From: Triparma columacea
Lineage: Eukaryota > Sar > Bolidophyceae > Parmales > Triparmaceae
Assembly (NCBI GenBank): GCA_030267965.1
Contig: BRYA01000005.1
Location: forward strand, 1 to 61,488
Length of the DNA stretch: 61,488 nt
Reading direction: 5' to 3'
Below, one piece after another: positions 32,398-43,900 of the stretch. Within the stretch, counting starts at the first letter, position 1. Each line of letters opens with the position of its first letter. The notes below the pieces were generated by a model. The model searched no databases. It was not told where the DNA came from and saw nothing but the letters and a program-made list of their open reading frames with translations. A program made the position numbers and the translations under genes.

Positions 32398-33044
32398 TTA
32401 GAGTATCTTGCATCCCCCCAAGCTCTCGCTCTCGTACCCCAGCAGGTCCCCATCTTTCTCAATCTCCTTAAGCAGCAGGTGAAAGACCTCCCTAATATTC
32501 TCGTCCCTTAAGCTACTACACTCCATAAACGGAACCCCCCACTCGTCCGCCAGCGCCTGTCCCGCGCTCGTCTCCACCGCCCTCTGTCCGTCTAGGTCCG
32601 TCATGCTCCCCACCAAGATCCTGGGCACGTCAGGAGCATCCCCGAGCATGTTGAGGAGGGTGGTGTTGATCTGCTCAATCTTCTGGAACGATTGGAGGGA
32701 CGTTATACTGTACATCATGACGTAGCCGTGGACCCCAACGGAAGCGTTGCGGGACAGGCGGGAGTACTCGTCCATCCCTGCAGTGTCTATTATGTCTGTG
32801 GCGAAGTGGACTCGACGGAAACGGATAGTCTTGTGGAACGTGGACTCTATTGTAGGGTCGTAAGTTGACTCAAACTTTCCCGAGATGAACTTTGTAGTGA
32901 GGGACGTTTTGCCGACTGTGGGGAGGGGGAAGGAGTGAGAACTACTGGATTTCGTTTGACATGAAGTTGCAGAATTTTCTCACCTGCTCTAAATCCGAGG
33001 ATTGCAATCTTCCTAGACACGAGGACTGGATTATCTCGAACCAT
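32398..33044 (-). CDS. Rheb/Ras-like small GTPase with CaaX box
   Basis: Exons 33044-32984 and 32915-32398 (192 aa); the junction restores the P-loop GFRAVGKTSLT. Switch I reads STYDPTIESTFHK, the Rheb/Ras effector pattern; switch II starts DTAGMDEYSRLS; the G5-like ECSS is present. The C-terminus CKIL is a CaaX prenylation signal. The G4 motif, normally NKxD, is SMTDLD and lacks the Lys, so nucleotide affinity or specificity may differ. Rheb proteins activate TOR signalling on endomembranes; assignment to Rheb rather than another Ras subgroup is tentative. It is convergent with the WD gene, with 118 bp between them. Confidence 0.85.
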
Positions 33045-33289
33045 ATCTTATCTGAAGATAAATAAATCTCGTAATGAAAGGGTTGGAAAGGAGTGAAGGA
33101 AGTCTATCGGAAGACAAGGAGGATGTTTGTTGTGGCCTATTCTTCGACGACAGCGCTCAATAGTTTCTGAAAGTGCGCTTTAGAGTGTTTTAAAAGCGTG
33201 GGCGCAAGATACTTTCGACGATGAAATGTATTTTCAAAGATCTGAGTAAAAATGAATTTGCCCCAAATAAATTCCGAAAAATTGATAAC

Positions 33290-34168
33290 ATGTTAATGGC
33301 ACATGTAATTGTACTCGTTCTTGCTTTGCCAGCCTCGCATGCCCTAGTTGAAACCTCGTTACATCTTTTTGGGACGCAGGTACGTATTTGTGTTGGGATT
33401 CACTTTTCTCATCGAACAGCTCGGCTTCTATCATTTTTATTAACCTCAGAATCCTCTCCAACACCTTCGCACACACTGCTCTCCAACACCTTCGCACACA
33501 CTCCTCTCCAACACCTTCGCACACACCCTCATTTGTAACTTTATGGATAGGGAAGTCGCTCTCCTCTAGTTAATTGGTATCTTGATGAACTCGACCTCTC
33601 CTATACGCAGCTTCCACCCAGGCCCACCCCACACCCATTCAATCAAGTCCCTTGTCTCGTAGACGGCCCTGTAGACGACCTTGCGGCATGTACCCCGATC
33701 TGGGAGTCTGGTGCAATCCTCCTTCATATAGCCACAAAGTACGACCCCAATTACTCACTGGAAAAGCATGCGCCATGGGTTGTGTTTGCGAACTCTGCAC
33801 TAGACCCCATATGCTTCCGTGAAGATTCCAACGGCCGCGTGCTCGGGACGAACCTCGACAAGCCCAACAAGAAGGTCGCCGTGCTTGAGGAGATGCTCGG
33901 TTCGTGCAATTTCATCGTTGATGACACGTTCAGCGTCGCGGATGTTGCGGTTGCGAGCTATCTGAACTACGTCCCGCTTTTCAATGGGGACTCTGTCACG
34001 CTAAGGGAGATACCGAATGTTGTGAGGTACATGGAGAGGTGTGCTGAGAGAGATAAGTTCGGGGCTGCGTTTGGCCCACAGCATCAGAATATGGTGCGAG
34101 CGTTGTGCGGAAAGTGGTTGGCTGAGGGAAAGGCGGGAGGAGAGAAGAAGATGTTTGGGTTGTTTTGA
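33290..34168 (+). CDS. Glutathione S-transferase-like protein with signal peptide
   Basis: Exons 33290-33379 and 33551-34168 (235 aa). The N-terminus MLMAHVIVLVLALPASHA is a signal peptide, directly followed by the thioredoxin-fold start LHLFGTQ|GSRSPLVNWYLDELDLSYTQLPP, so the splice is supported by the family. CLVDG..IWESGAILLHIATKY matches the glutathione-binding loop, and DDTFSVADVAVASYLNYVPLF matches the GST C-terminal domain. The enzyme probably conjugates or reduces substrates in the secretory pathway or plastid. An in-frame ATG at 33221 is possible but would push the signal peptide inside. The intron carries a 25-bp tandem repeat. Confidence 0.85.
33454..33528 (+). repeat. 25-bp tandem repeat, three copies, intronic
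   Basis: The unit CTCTCCAACACCTTCGCACA plus five bases is repeated three times head to tail with a single-base difference. It lies inside the GST gene intron (33380-33550) and has no spacers, so it is not a CRISPR array. Confidence 0.9.
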
Positions 34169-34435
34169 GAATTTAATATACCATAGCGGAGTATTGTTGT
34201 TAAAACCAATATGATTTCAGAGCACGATTTCCCCCCTCCTCCCTCTTCCTCTTCTCTCACATACCTCATTTCCCTTTTTGAAGTGTGAGTTCCATACCGC
34301 TTCTGAAGCCTCTATTACAACCATATTCCCGTAATTTATACCAAAACCTGTTTCGATTTCTCGTGTCGTTATAAAACAAAGTCGACGTTCTCACCCACTT
34401 TCTCCTCCAGAATTCTTGACACCCAAGGCTTCACA

Positions 34436-35161
34436 ATGTTCAAACCACATTTCCTCCTGTTTCCCATCGCGTTGGCGTGTTTATGTGCAGCGGAAGATAC
34501 AAAGTCGGGTACGCTCTCTGAGACTGGAAAGTTTGTTTTGCCATGGTGCAACTCCACCAAAGACTTGGGAGCTCAGCTTGGGATGGCCGAGGCGATAAGA
34601 AGAATTCGCAATGATCCCCTTTACTTCGATTTCATCAACTTCGGGGCACAAGAACGAGCTTGCTGGACAACTGCCTTCCCCAAAGACAATGATGACATCA
34701 AATATGCAAAGTCGCAAGTCCTGCGCTGCATGGAAGACCTCGCACCGGAGGAACCAGACTGGTTCACGTCCTTCGGTCTCGTTCGTGACTACTCTGTTCC
34801 TCGTACAGCATGCGCAGATGACGCTGCCTGCATGAGAGTGAACGATTTGCTGGCCGACGGGTCGCTGGAGGAGGTGGGTCGTGAGTGCGGAGGGTTGGAA
34901 CATTTCTTGGAAATGGCGAGCCGGCCGCAGAGCAAGGCGACAATGCAGTTGACGATAGACTGCTGGAACAACAAGCCACAAGGGTGCTGGGGCGAGCTCG
35001 ATTCAGGCGAGGACATTGCGTGCCCTGTGTATGGACCGACGTACAAAGGGAACATGCTTTTCGCGTACTTCTTCGGAGGGCTGAAGCGGGTTTCCCAGAT
35101 GCCAAAGTGCCGCATGCCACTGAGCCTATTGGAGGACGTTATGAAGGGTTCTTGGGAGTAA
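34436..35161 (+). CDS. Secreted Cys-rich protein, unknown function
   Basis: Single exon, 241 aa. MFKPHFLLFPIALACLCAAE is a signal peptide, which sets the start. The mature chain has at least ten cysteines: LPWCNST, ERACWTT, VLRCMED, TACADDAACMR, RECGGLEHF, DCWNNKPQGCWGELD, IACPVYGP and PKCRMPLS. No transmembrane segment or known domain. Probably a disulfide-stabilised extracellular protein. No introns. Confidence 0.7.
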   Translation: MFKPHFLLFPIALACLCAAEDTKSGTLSETGKFVLPWCNSTKDLGAQLGMAEAIRRIRNDPLYFDFINFGAQERACWTTAFPKDNDDIKYAKSQVLRCMEDLAPEEPDWFTSFGLVRDYSVPRTACADDAACMRVNDLLADGSLEEVGRECGGLEHFLEMASRPQSKATMQLTIDCWNNKPQGCWGELDSGEDIACPVYGPTYKGNMLFAYFFGGLKRVSQMPKCRMPLSLLEDVMKGSWE

Positions 35162-35322
35162 TTAATTGATAGTCGCAATATTAATCAAGGTTCTTTTCTT
35201 TCTTTCACTCTCGCGATCTTATTTTACGGGCGGTATTTCTAGTCAGGCTATAACAATTTGGTCCGGCACCGTGCGCGCTTTCACTTCCTTACCCCCCCAT
35301 CCATCCCCTACATATCTTCGCA

Positions 35323-37854
35323 TTAAAACTCGTAGCGGCCGTCCTTATCGATCGGAGCCTTGGCGCCAACGTATAGTCCAACGTACTCTTCGCCATTGGG
35401 GCGAGGGACGCTCCTCATCCTTTCGGGCACCGGGGGATGGCTGCCCTCCTCGGCCTTGTTCCAAAGTCCCTTGACGCCCTTGGCCATGGCAGGATCGGAG
35501 ATTGTATCTTTGCCGGTTTCCATCCTGCCGAGAAACCTGCGGTAGTAAGCAGAATCAGTGATGCTGAGCTTCAAATCATACCAGTTTCCTACAGCATCGT
35601 CCCCGACAAAAACCTTCTGGCTGCCCTTCTCCCCTCCCTTGACGGTGAAAGTAGTCTTTCCATCCAGCACTCCGTACTCCCCCAGGTCCTCTAGGGTGAA
35701 AGTTACATCCTGCTTGACCGCACTTAAATCGACGTTAACGACAACGTTCGAGTTATCCTTATCATAAGTCATGGAGGTTGCAATTGGAAGGTCGGTTTTG
35801 TCTCCTCCAAAGAGGCGGGTGAAACCGTTGGGCCCGGAGAAGTAGAAATCATACTTCCCCGATTCTGAGACCTTCCCAACATCCTCCATCGACTTTCCTG
35901 CCTCAATGGCGTGAGGGCGAGGAGCGGTCCCCTTAATGTCGAGGGTGTTGAAGGTCACGAATGGAGCGCCAGCGCTTCCCTTGTTCTCAACGGTGAACTT
36001 GAAGAGCCCAGCAGAGAAATCCGCGCCGGAATCCGATACAATGAACTCATAAGGGAGCGCACGGCTAACCTTGACCCCAGCCTCCTGCGTGGGCATGCTC
36101 TGCTCGGTGGGCACGACAATGTCTCCCTTCAAACAGTCCTTATCACCCTCCCTGACGTAATTCGAGGTGTCGGGAAGGTTAGGCCACGAGTAGTCAGGCT
36201 TCCCCTCGAAGTCGAAGACACTCATCATGTTTCCTGCCATGGCGCGGCGCCAGGGGCTAATGTTAGGGTTGCTCACATTGAAGCGCTCCTCGATGAATTT
36301 TATTGTTGAAATGTGGTCCATGACCTCTGACACCACAATGTTGCCTCTTGACCAGGGGGAGATGACGAGGAGGGGAACCCTGAACCCCATGCCGATCGGC
36401 TGAGGGGTAGAGTCAAAGGAGTAAAGGTTGTTCGGGTCGGAGTTTAGCTCCCCGTCTGTGGATACAGTAGAAATTCCCTCCTCGTCGCTCATGGGGGGGG
36501 TGGGGGTCCAGGCGTGGTCGTAGAACTGTCCTCCCTCGTCGTAGTTCAGGATGAACACGGACTTGGCATACACGTCAGGGTTAGTTTGGAGGGCCTTCAG
36601 GACTCGGGCGGTCCAATCTTCGCCAGCAGACGGGTGGTAGGTCGCATGTTCCGATTTATTAGCGGGCGCTATAATCCACGACACCTGGGGAAGAGTGTCG
36701 GCCTTAACGTCGTTTTCGAACGCCTTGATTGCATCCAATTCCCTCTTCATTCCCTTGTCCCATAACGGATCGCCCTCCTTGGCAGTCATGTAGTTGTCGA
36801 ACCAGGCAAAGCCATTGTCGTCAAAGTTGTCCGTCTCCTGGTAGTTCCTCCAGGAGATGCCTGCCTCCTCCAACAGCTCTCCCATGGTGACCCAATCGAA
36901 GCCGGGCGTCGGCTCGCTGTTCTCCATGGAAGCCTCCTGTCCAACACTCAGCCCGTTGCTTCCAGCGAAGAGATGAAGGCGGTTAGGGCATGTGCAAGTG
37001 AAAGTCGACTGATAATAAGCGTCCCCGACAGCAAAATTATCGTAGAGCTCATAGTAGAAGGGAAGGTCGTCGCGAGTGAAATAGCTGAGGGAGCAAAATG
37101 ACGAGCGAAATGACGAGCGAAATGACGAGCGAAGCGAGGAGCGAGGAGCAAAGGTGCTTAAAGTGTTTAGAAATAGAAATAGATCGTGGAGTTGTCACTA
37201 CGATCCTTCTCTCCTTTACCCCCCTCTCACCTCATACCAAGCCCAGGATCGCGAGCGGTATTCCAAGCATCCATCCTCCCCCCGTTGAACATTTTGATGT
37301 CGGTGGGGTAGTACATCTCTGGTGCTGGCATACACATGGCATTCGTTTTGTCTGTGTCGGCACGGAACGGAAGCATGTACTCTGTTAAATCGGAAGTGTT
37401 GGTGGGCTGGTGGAATGCATCAAAGCCGGATTCGAGGGGGACACCAACGCGGTCGTTAAACCCACGAACACCCTGAAGCATGCCGAAGTAGTGATCAAAG
37501 GCACGATTTTCCTGCATGAAGATCTGGTTGAGCCAGTGCGGGAGAGTGGGAAGAGAGAGTTGAGCCAAAGGGGAAGTTGAGCCAATGCGGGAGATTGTGA
37601 AAAAACAGGGGAGTGTGTAAGTTGGGGGAGGGGGGTGGGGGGGGCACGCGAGGGGAGGAATTTCCATCGAAGGACCAAAAGAAAAGATTCTTCATGAGAT
37701 TCCCGACACCCCTTGCGAATCAAAATTCAGAAAGAGGGAGAAATCGTTACATCAGAGCACTCACAATGACATGCTCCACTTGATCAATCGGACGGGCAGC
37801 TGCAACGCCAAGGGCGCAGGCGAAAAGCCAATGCTTCATGGTTTGTTTGGCCAT
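35323..37854 (-). CDS. Bacterial-type phosphocholine-specific phospholipase C / phosphoesterase
   Basis: Exons 37854-37765, 37523-37231 and 37084-35323 (714 aa); the junctions rebuild family motifs exactly. MAKQTMKHWLFACALGVAAARP is a signal peptide, followed by DQVEHVI|IFMQENRAFDHYFGML, the active-site region with the catalytic-type Asn/Arg/His cluster. SYFTRDDLPFYYELYDNFAVGDAYYQSTF, NRLHLFAGSNG, VFILNYDEGGQFYDHAWTP and GFRVPLLVISPWSRGNIVVSEVMDHISTIKFIEERF are all typical of the phosphoesterase family. The last 230 residues match the paired beta-sandwich repeats found in phosphocholine PLCs. It would be exported and hydrolyse phospholipid head groups, perhaps for phosphate scavenging. The intron 37085-37230 carries TCATTTCGCTCG repeats. 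Confidence 0.9.
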
Positions 37855-37996
37855 GGTTTTGTGCGCGACAGTGAATCCTGAAGTCCTGCTCTGAAGGGTT
37901 GAAGACAAAAAATAGATAATCCGATTTTGAACATTGTGACGATGTTTCTATTCGATTTACGTTGTTTTCTCTTCGGTACCGCTACAACCTAACAAC

Positions 37997-40900
37997 CTAT
38001 CCCATCGTAAGTCGTTTACTGAGCTTCCCAAATGCCCGTGATAATTCCCTTGCCTTCCTGGAGTTTTGCCTCACTCCTGCAGCCGCCCTGCCATCGCTGC
38101 TGGCACTGCTGCTGCTGTCACTGTCACTGTCGCTCTCGCTGGAGCTCTCTTCCACTGACGGTCTCCCCACTCTCCTCCTCCCTGCCCCCTCACCCCTGGG
38201 TTTGATACTGTGCCATGAAATCGCGTGGTTCTTGCCCCCCCCCTCCCCCCGACCTTCCACAACGGCGGCTTTGGTTTCCTTCTTCATCTTCTGAAGTTGA
38301 ATGTCCCTTTCGGCGAGCTCGGCCTTGAGGGCCTCTATCATGACCTGCCCTCCCCCTGCCACCCTCTCCACAACCTTCTCGACCTCAACCACCTTCTCGA
38401 CCTCGACCTCCACGACCTTTTCGATCACCTTGACCTCACATTTCCGCGCCTTGACTTCCTCTAGTTCCCTCTCCGTCACGTCTAGTCCACGCTCCAGCCT
38501 TTTTATTTCCCTTTCCGCGGCCTCCCTCTCGATCTGGGCTCTCTCGTCGGTCGCTTGGATCGACGTTGCAAGGTATTCCCTCTCAGAAATGGCATCGTCG
38601 GCTTTGGCCCGCAAAACTTGGAGAGACTTCTTGAGGCTGAATATTTCCGAGGTGACTTCGTTCTTCTCTACGACGACCTTCCTGAACTCCTTGCCCAACT
38701 TCTCCATGTTATCCCTGAGCCTGCCATTCTGCTTCCTGCTCAAGTCAAGTTCCTCCGTCACAATTTTCAAGTTCTTTTCGTTGCTCTCGATGACGAAAGT
38801 CGTCTCAGCGGCCACGTTCCTGTTGTGCTTCGCCTGGGCAAAGGCTGCCTTCAGCTCATTCCTCACGGTGACCTTTTCTTTCTCGTACATGGACAAAATC
38901 GACGCCTTCTCCTGGTTGATCTTTGTCAGCTGCTCAACGAGGCTGTCCCTAGATGCGACAGCAGAGTCGAGGGCAACTTGAAGTGACCCCGCGGCGTCTT
39001 TCCACTTCTTCGCTTCTGCGGTGGCCTCGCCAATTTCGCTTTCCAGCCTTGCGCCCTCTCCGCTGTCATCCTCCACCGCGAGAGGAGCCATGGGGCTCAC
39101 ACCCACACTGGCAAAGCTCGTGAACGCGCTCATTGGGCTAGATCCGACGCTAATGCCCCTCGGTTGGGGCGTCGATACTGCCTTTGGTGTCGGGACCTCC
39201 ACCTCTCGGCTACTGAAGCGGCCAGGGGTGAGCAAAGGGGATCTTAAAAGACGAGCCTCAAGCAGCCTCCTGTTCGCATCGATCTTCAAGCTCTGTAGGT
39301 TCTTTTCGTTGGCCCTGGAAAGGTTCTCCATACTCTCCCTCAGCTCGGCCGATTGCTCCCTCATGCTGTTGAGCTCTTCGGCAACCTCCTCCAACCTTAT
39401 CCTAGCCTCGTCCCTCTCTCCCTCGACCTTGACCAACTTCGCTTTCAACCCTCTCTTGTCCTCCTCGGCCAGGTGAACCTTCTTCTCAGCCCTCGCCTTG
39501 GCCTCCTCTCTCCTCTCTCGCTCCTCCTCCAGCTCGCCCTCTGCCATTCTCAGCCTCTCCCTGATGTCGTCAACTAAGACCCTGGCTGTCTCCTCCCCCT
39601 GCCTCGTGACGGCCCCCACCCTGTCGCGGAGCATCGATATTTCCCCATCCATCATCCTCAACCTAGTCTCTAGGTGCCCCTTCTCAACTTTGAGCTCGCC
39701 TACGTTCTGTTCCAGGTACAGCTGGGCCTCAACAGACTCGTCCAGCTGCTTCTGTAACTCGGAGCGATCTCTCTCTGCTTCAGACAGCGAGTTATGCTCG
39801 TGCTCAAGCTTCTCATAAGCCGCGTGCAGGGCGGACTTTAGCTCTTCCACAACGGAGTCCTTGTGGAACGCTTTCAACAGGGACTCGTTCTTTTCCCCGA
39901 GGAGCGCCTCGAGCTTTTCGGAGCGCTGCACCGCAGCATTTCTTGACTGTTCGACTCCCTTGAGATCGAATTTGAGCTTCTTTGCCCTCTCGCGAAGCTC
40001 TTCATTCTCATTCACCACCTCAGCGTATTCCTCAGTCTCAACCACCTTGCTCACGACTGGAGTATCAAATTTCACAGCATATGAATCATTGACGCCTCCG
40101 CCCTTTACGGGGGTCCCATATTGCCTGGACGAGCACTGCATGAGGCGGATTTGTTCCTTCAGACCATCAACTTCTGAGCGGACACCTTCCCTCTCCTTCT
40201 CGGCTTGCATTCTGCGACTCTCCACGGCAGCGATTTCCGCCACGAACTTGACATTGCGTAAACGCCACATGCGGTTCTGCTCCTGTAAATCGGCAAGATC
40301 CAGTGACTTGGATTCTGCGACACCCTCGAAGCTGCGTACCTTCTCCCTGAGTTCAGATATCAGGCTCTTGTAGCTCTCGACCTCGCTGCTCAGGGTAGCC
40401 ACTTCGATCTTACTCACTTCCAGATCTTGCGACAACGTGTCAACATCGCTCCTCCTCTTCCCGACGACGGTATTCTTCTCCTGGATAAGACCAATCACCT
40501 TGGCTCTTTCCTCGTCTACTGTCGCCTTCAAGTCCTTGTTCCTATTCTCGACTTCCGTCACCAGCCTTTCCAAACCGAGCCGCTTATCCTTCTCGACGCT
40601 CATTTCGTTCGAGTAGAAGAAAATTTCTTGCTTCACCTCTGTCAACTCGTCACTAAGCTTGGCCTTCTCGCGGTTTAAAACCTCGCACGCATCCCGAAGA
40701 TCCTCTGCGGTCTCTTCGCTCTCCTCCCAGAATTTTTCTGCCGCCTCGAGCGCGGTCTTAGAAAGGGCAGTTCCTTGCTTAAATTCGTCGATCTGACTTG
40801 CCATCATCTCGTTCACCTCCTTTGCGTCAATCTCCCTCCTCTTCCCTTCTTCTACTTCGCCCCTCAAGCCCTCGATCTCTTTCCTAAGCTCGGAAATAGT

Positions 40901-43900
40901 TTTCTCCATGAAGGCGGACTCATTTTCGAGCAAGCTTTTCCTCTCGATGACGACAGCAAGCTCGTTCTGCACGTCGACAATCTGCATTTCTCTCTTGAGC
41001 TCGGCGCTTCGGGAGACACTTGCCAACCCTGCGTTCTCCTGCCTGAGTACCACACACGTCTCCTTCAAGTCTTCGTATTCCTCCTCCATAATGTCCAACT
41101 TGCGGTTCGCAATCTCGAGGGCTTCCCCAACCATCTCCTTTTTGTCCTTCAGCCTCTCAAGGTTCTCCTTCAGCTCCTCTAGCCTGGCTGCATATTTCTC
41201 TTCGACCTCCTCTCGCAGTCTCACGAAGCCTTCGGCCTTCTCTGCATTAACGTTATCGGCTTCCTCAAGAAGGTCAACCTTCCTGTTGGCCACCTCGAGC
41301 ATGTCCCCGATTATATCGACTTTCCCAGCGAGAGCCCTATTCTCTTCCTCCATCAAACGGGCCTCTTCCGTGATCGACTTCAGTTTCCCCCTAAGGCCTT
41401 GATTCTCGTCCTTCATAGCCTCGAGACTTTCCACCAGCCCACCTACGCCCTCTTCCATCAGCGCAAGTTGGTCCTCCTTGCATCTCAGCTTCCCGTCCAA
41501 CACCTGGGCAACATCATCACTGTCCTGGTGTAGATCTTCAATTTGGTTCTCGAACCGTTTCGTCTTCTTCCTTGCGGATGCCACCTCATAAATTCTTCTC
41601 GCCTCGCTGGCCTTGAGTTGCTCTGCAAGTCCGCGCATGGTCTCAGCGTAACCCTCTCCAACCTTGGCGACCGATTCCTGCAACTTCTGGTTCTCTCTCT
41701 GCCTCTCTTCAGCCCTTTCCTTCCATAGCTCGACCTCCTTTGTCTTGCCGCCCAGCTCGGTTCGTGCAACAGCGCAGGCGGCACCATGAGCGCTGGCTAA
41801 CTTCAGTGTGGCGTTAAGTCGTCCCTCAGCCATGATACAGCGTTTCTCAAGGGACGCGTTCTGCTTGATTGTCATCTCGAGTTGCTTCTTCACCTCGCCA
41901 TAGCTTACCATTGCGTTCTCAAAATCCTCCTTGACAAAGTCCATGTCCCTCTCTCCATTGTTTCTGAGTTCCTCGATCCTCTTCAGCTGCAGATCAGTGC
42001 ACCTCGAGACCTCAGCGGTAAGAGCAGCAGCAAGCCGTTTGTCAGAGTTTCCGGCCTTTGTTGCGTAAGCCAGGGCGACTAGATCGCGAGATTCCTCTGC
42101 GGCAGCACGTTCCCCCTCGACACTGGTCGTAAGCTCTTCGATCCTTGTAGCGCTCACTGCCTCTATTTGTCTCAACCTCGCAACTTCCATCTGAGCAACC
42201 TTATGCTTGTGAGTCACCTTCCTCAAGGTCTTTTGGTTGGTGGAGAACTCGTACCTAAGTGTCGAAAGTGCGGCCTCAAGGGAGGATATTTTCTTCGAGC
42301 TCGCCGTCAGCTTGTAGTTGAGGCGAGCGTTTGTTGTGTCGATAGTCTTGCTGAACATTTCGAAGAGCTCCGCAGTTCCAACCTTGAAGTTGCCGAGAAG
42401 GGCGGCCTTCTCGTCGTCGGCCAAGCCTATCATAAGACTTGTCTCCTCCTTTGCAGCCTTCAGCTCGTTCTCATAATGAGCCTGCATATCGTACATTTCG
42501 TTCTCAAGCTCGACCTTCTGCTTCTGCAGTAGCTTCTGCTGAGGAGGAGTGGCAGGGTTTAGGGCAAGGTTCCTCTCGAGCGTTACTAAATTCTTGTTCT
42601 GCTTGGCGAGATTCTCGATCTGAGCATTGAGTCTGTCGACGGTAATTTTCAGAGAGTTAACTTCGGCCTGCTTCGCCGTGTCATTTTCGGCGGTGACACT
42701 GTCGGTCTTGGCGCGAGACCTCTGCAATTCGGACGTGAGTTTTGTGACGTTTGCCCTCTCCTCTCCGAGCTCTTCCTGTAAACTCTCGTACATGTTGGAT
42801 ATATTATCGTGCTGCATCTCAACCATCTTGAGCTCCATGCTAACTCTTTGGTTCTCCCTGTTGGACGCCTCAATTGCCTCGTTCAAGGTGTCGAGCTGAC
42901 TGCTGTGGGCGGTTTGGATCTTTTCCACCTGTGCGGAGAAGGCCTTCTTCGTCCTGCCCATCTCTTCGTCCTGCATCGACTTTAGCCTCTTAACTGAAGA
43001 CGCGCCCAAGAAAGATCCAGACGACGCAGTGGATGCGACGCTAGCGCTTACGCGTTGCCTGTAAGCATTGTCCAGCTGCCCTGTGAGGACTTCAATCTGG
43101 GTCTCCATGGACGAGGTAAGGGATGTGTGCTTCATATGCAGCTCCTCATGCTTGGACAGGAGGGCGTTGTGCTCCGCCTCAAGACCAGCGTGAATCTCTT
43201 GGAGCTCCTGCAGCTCGCCCGATGAAGCAGAAGACGAGATGGAAGCACTGAAGCGCTGCTTGCTGGCCTTCTCGAGCTGCTCCGTGAGGACTTCAATCTG
43301 GGTCTCCATGGAGGAAGCGCGAGAGGCGCTCTTCCTGCACATCTCCTCGTGCTTGGACAGGAGGGCGTTGTACTCCGCCTCAAGACCAGCGTGAATCTCT
43401 TGAAGCTCCTGCAGCTCTCCAGACGGCGCGGTCGAAGGTGCAGGGGAAGGAGGAAGAGTGATAGGTGTTGGAGGACCTCTTGCAGCCTTGATATTTAATT
43501 CCGTGTTCGTCATTTCTAGTGTCTTCATGGAGCTCGTCAAGCGGGCAACTTCCGCCTCAAGATTTGTATGAGAGACAAGCAGGTCTCCGTAGTCCTTCTT
43601 GAGCTGTTCGTCGTCAGAAGAGAACTCCTGAGAAAGAAGATCTTCGTATTTTTCTTCCAGCTCTTCATAGGATGCGTGCTGCTGGAAAATGGTGTCCTGG
43701 GAGGCTTCGAGCTTTGCCTGGAGCTCGTCGTAAGCCTCCTGCATTTCCTTATTCGGTGCGGTGCGGGCCATGGTTTCCTTAGCCTTGGCACTCTTGAGCT
43801 TAGATACCTCCTCCTTCGTAGCATCGAATTTCTCGTTCAGGCCCTCGTAAAGTTCATTGAGGGTGTCCAGTTGAGCCGTTAACTCCGAATTCATTAGTCT

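Noticed and set aside
33454..33528. Possible CRISPR-like array
   Set aside because: Three contiguous 25-bp copies without unique spacers, inside a eukaryotic intron.
38301..38981. Long plus-strand frames over 38-44 kb
   Set aside because: Antisense shadows of the giant coiled-coil exon, with Ser/Phe/Leu bias and no start context.
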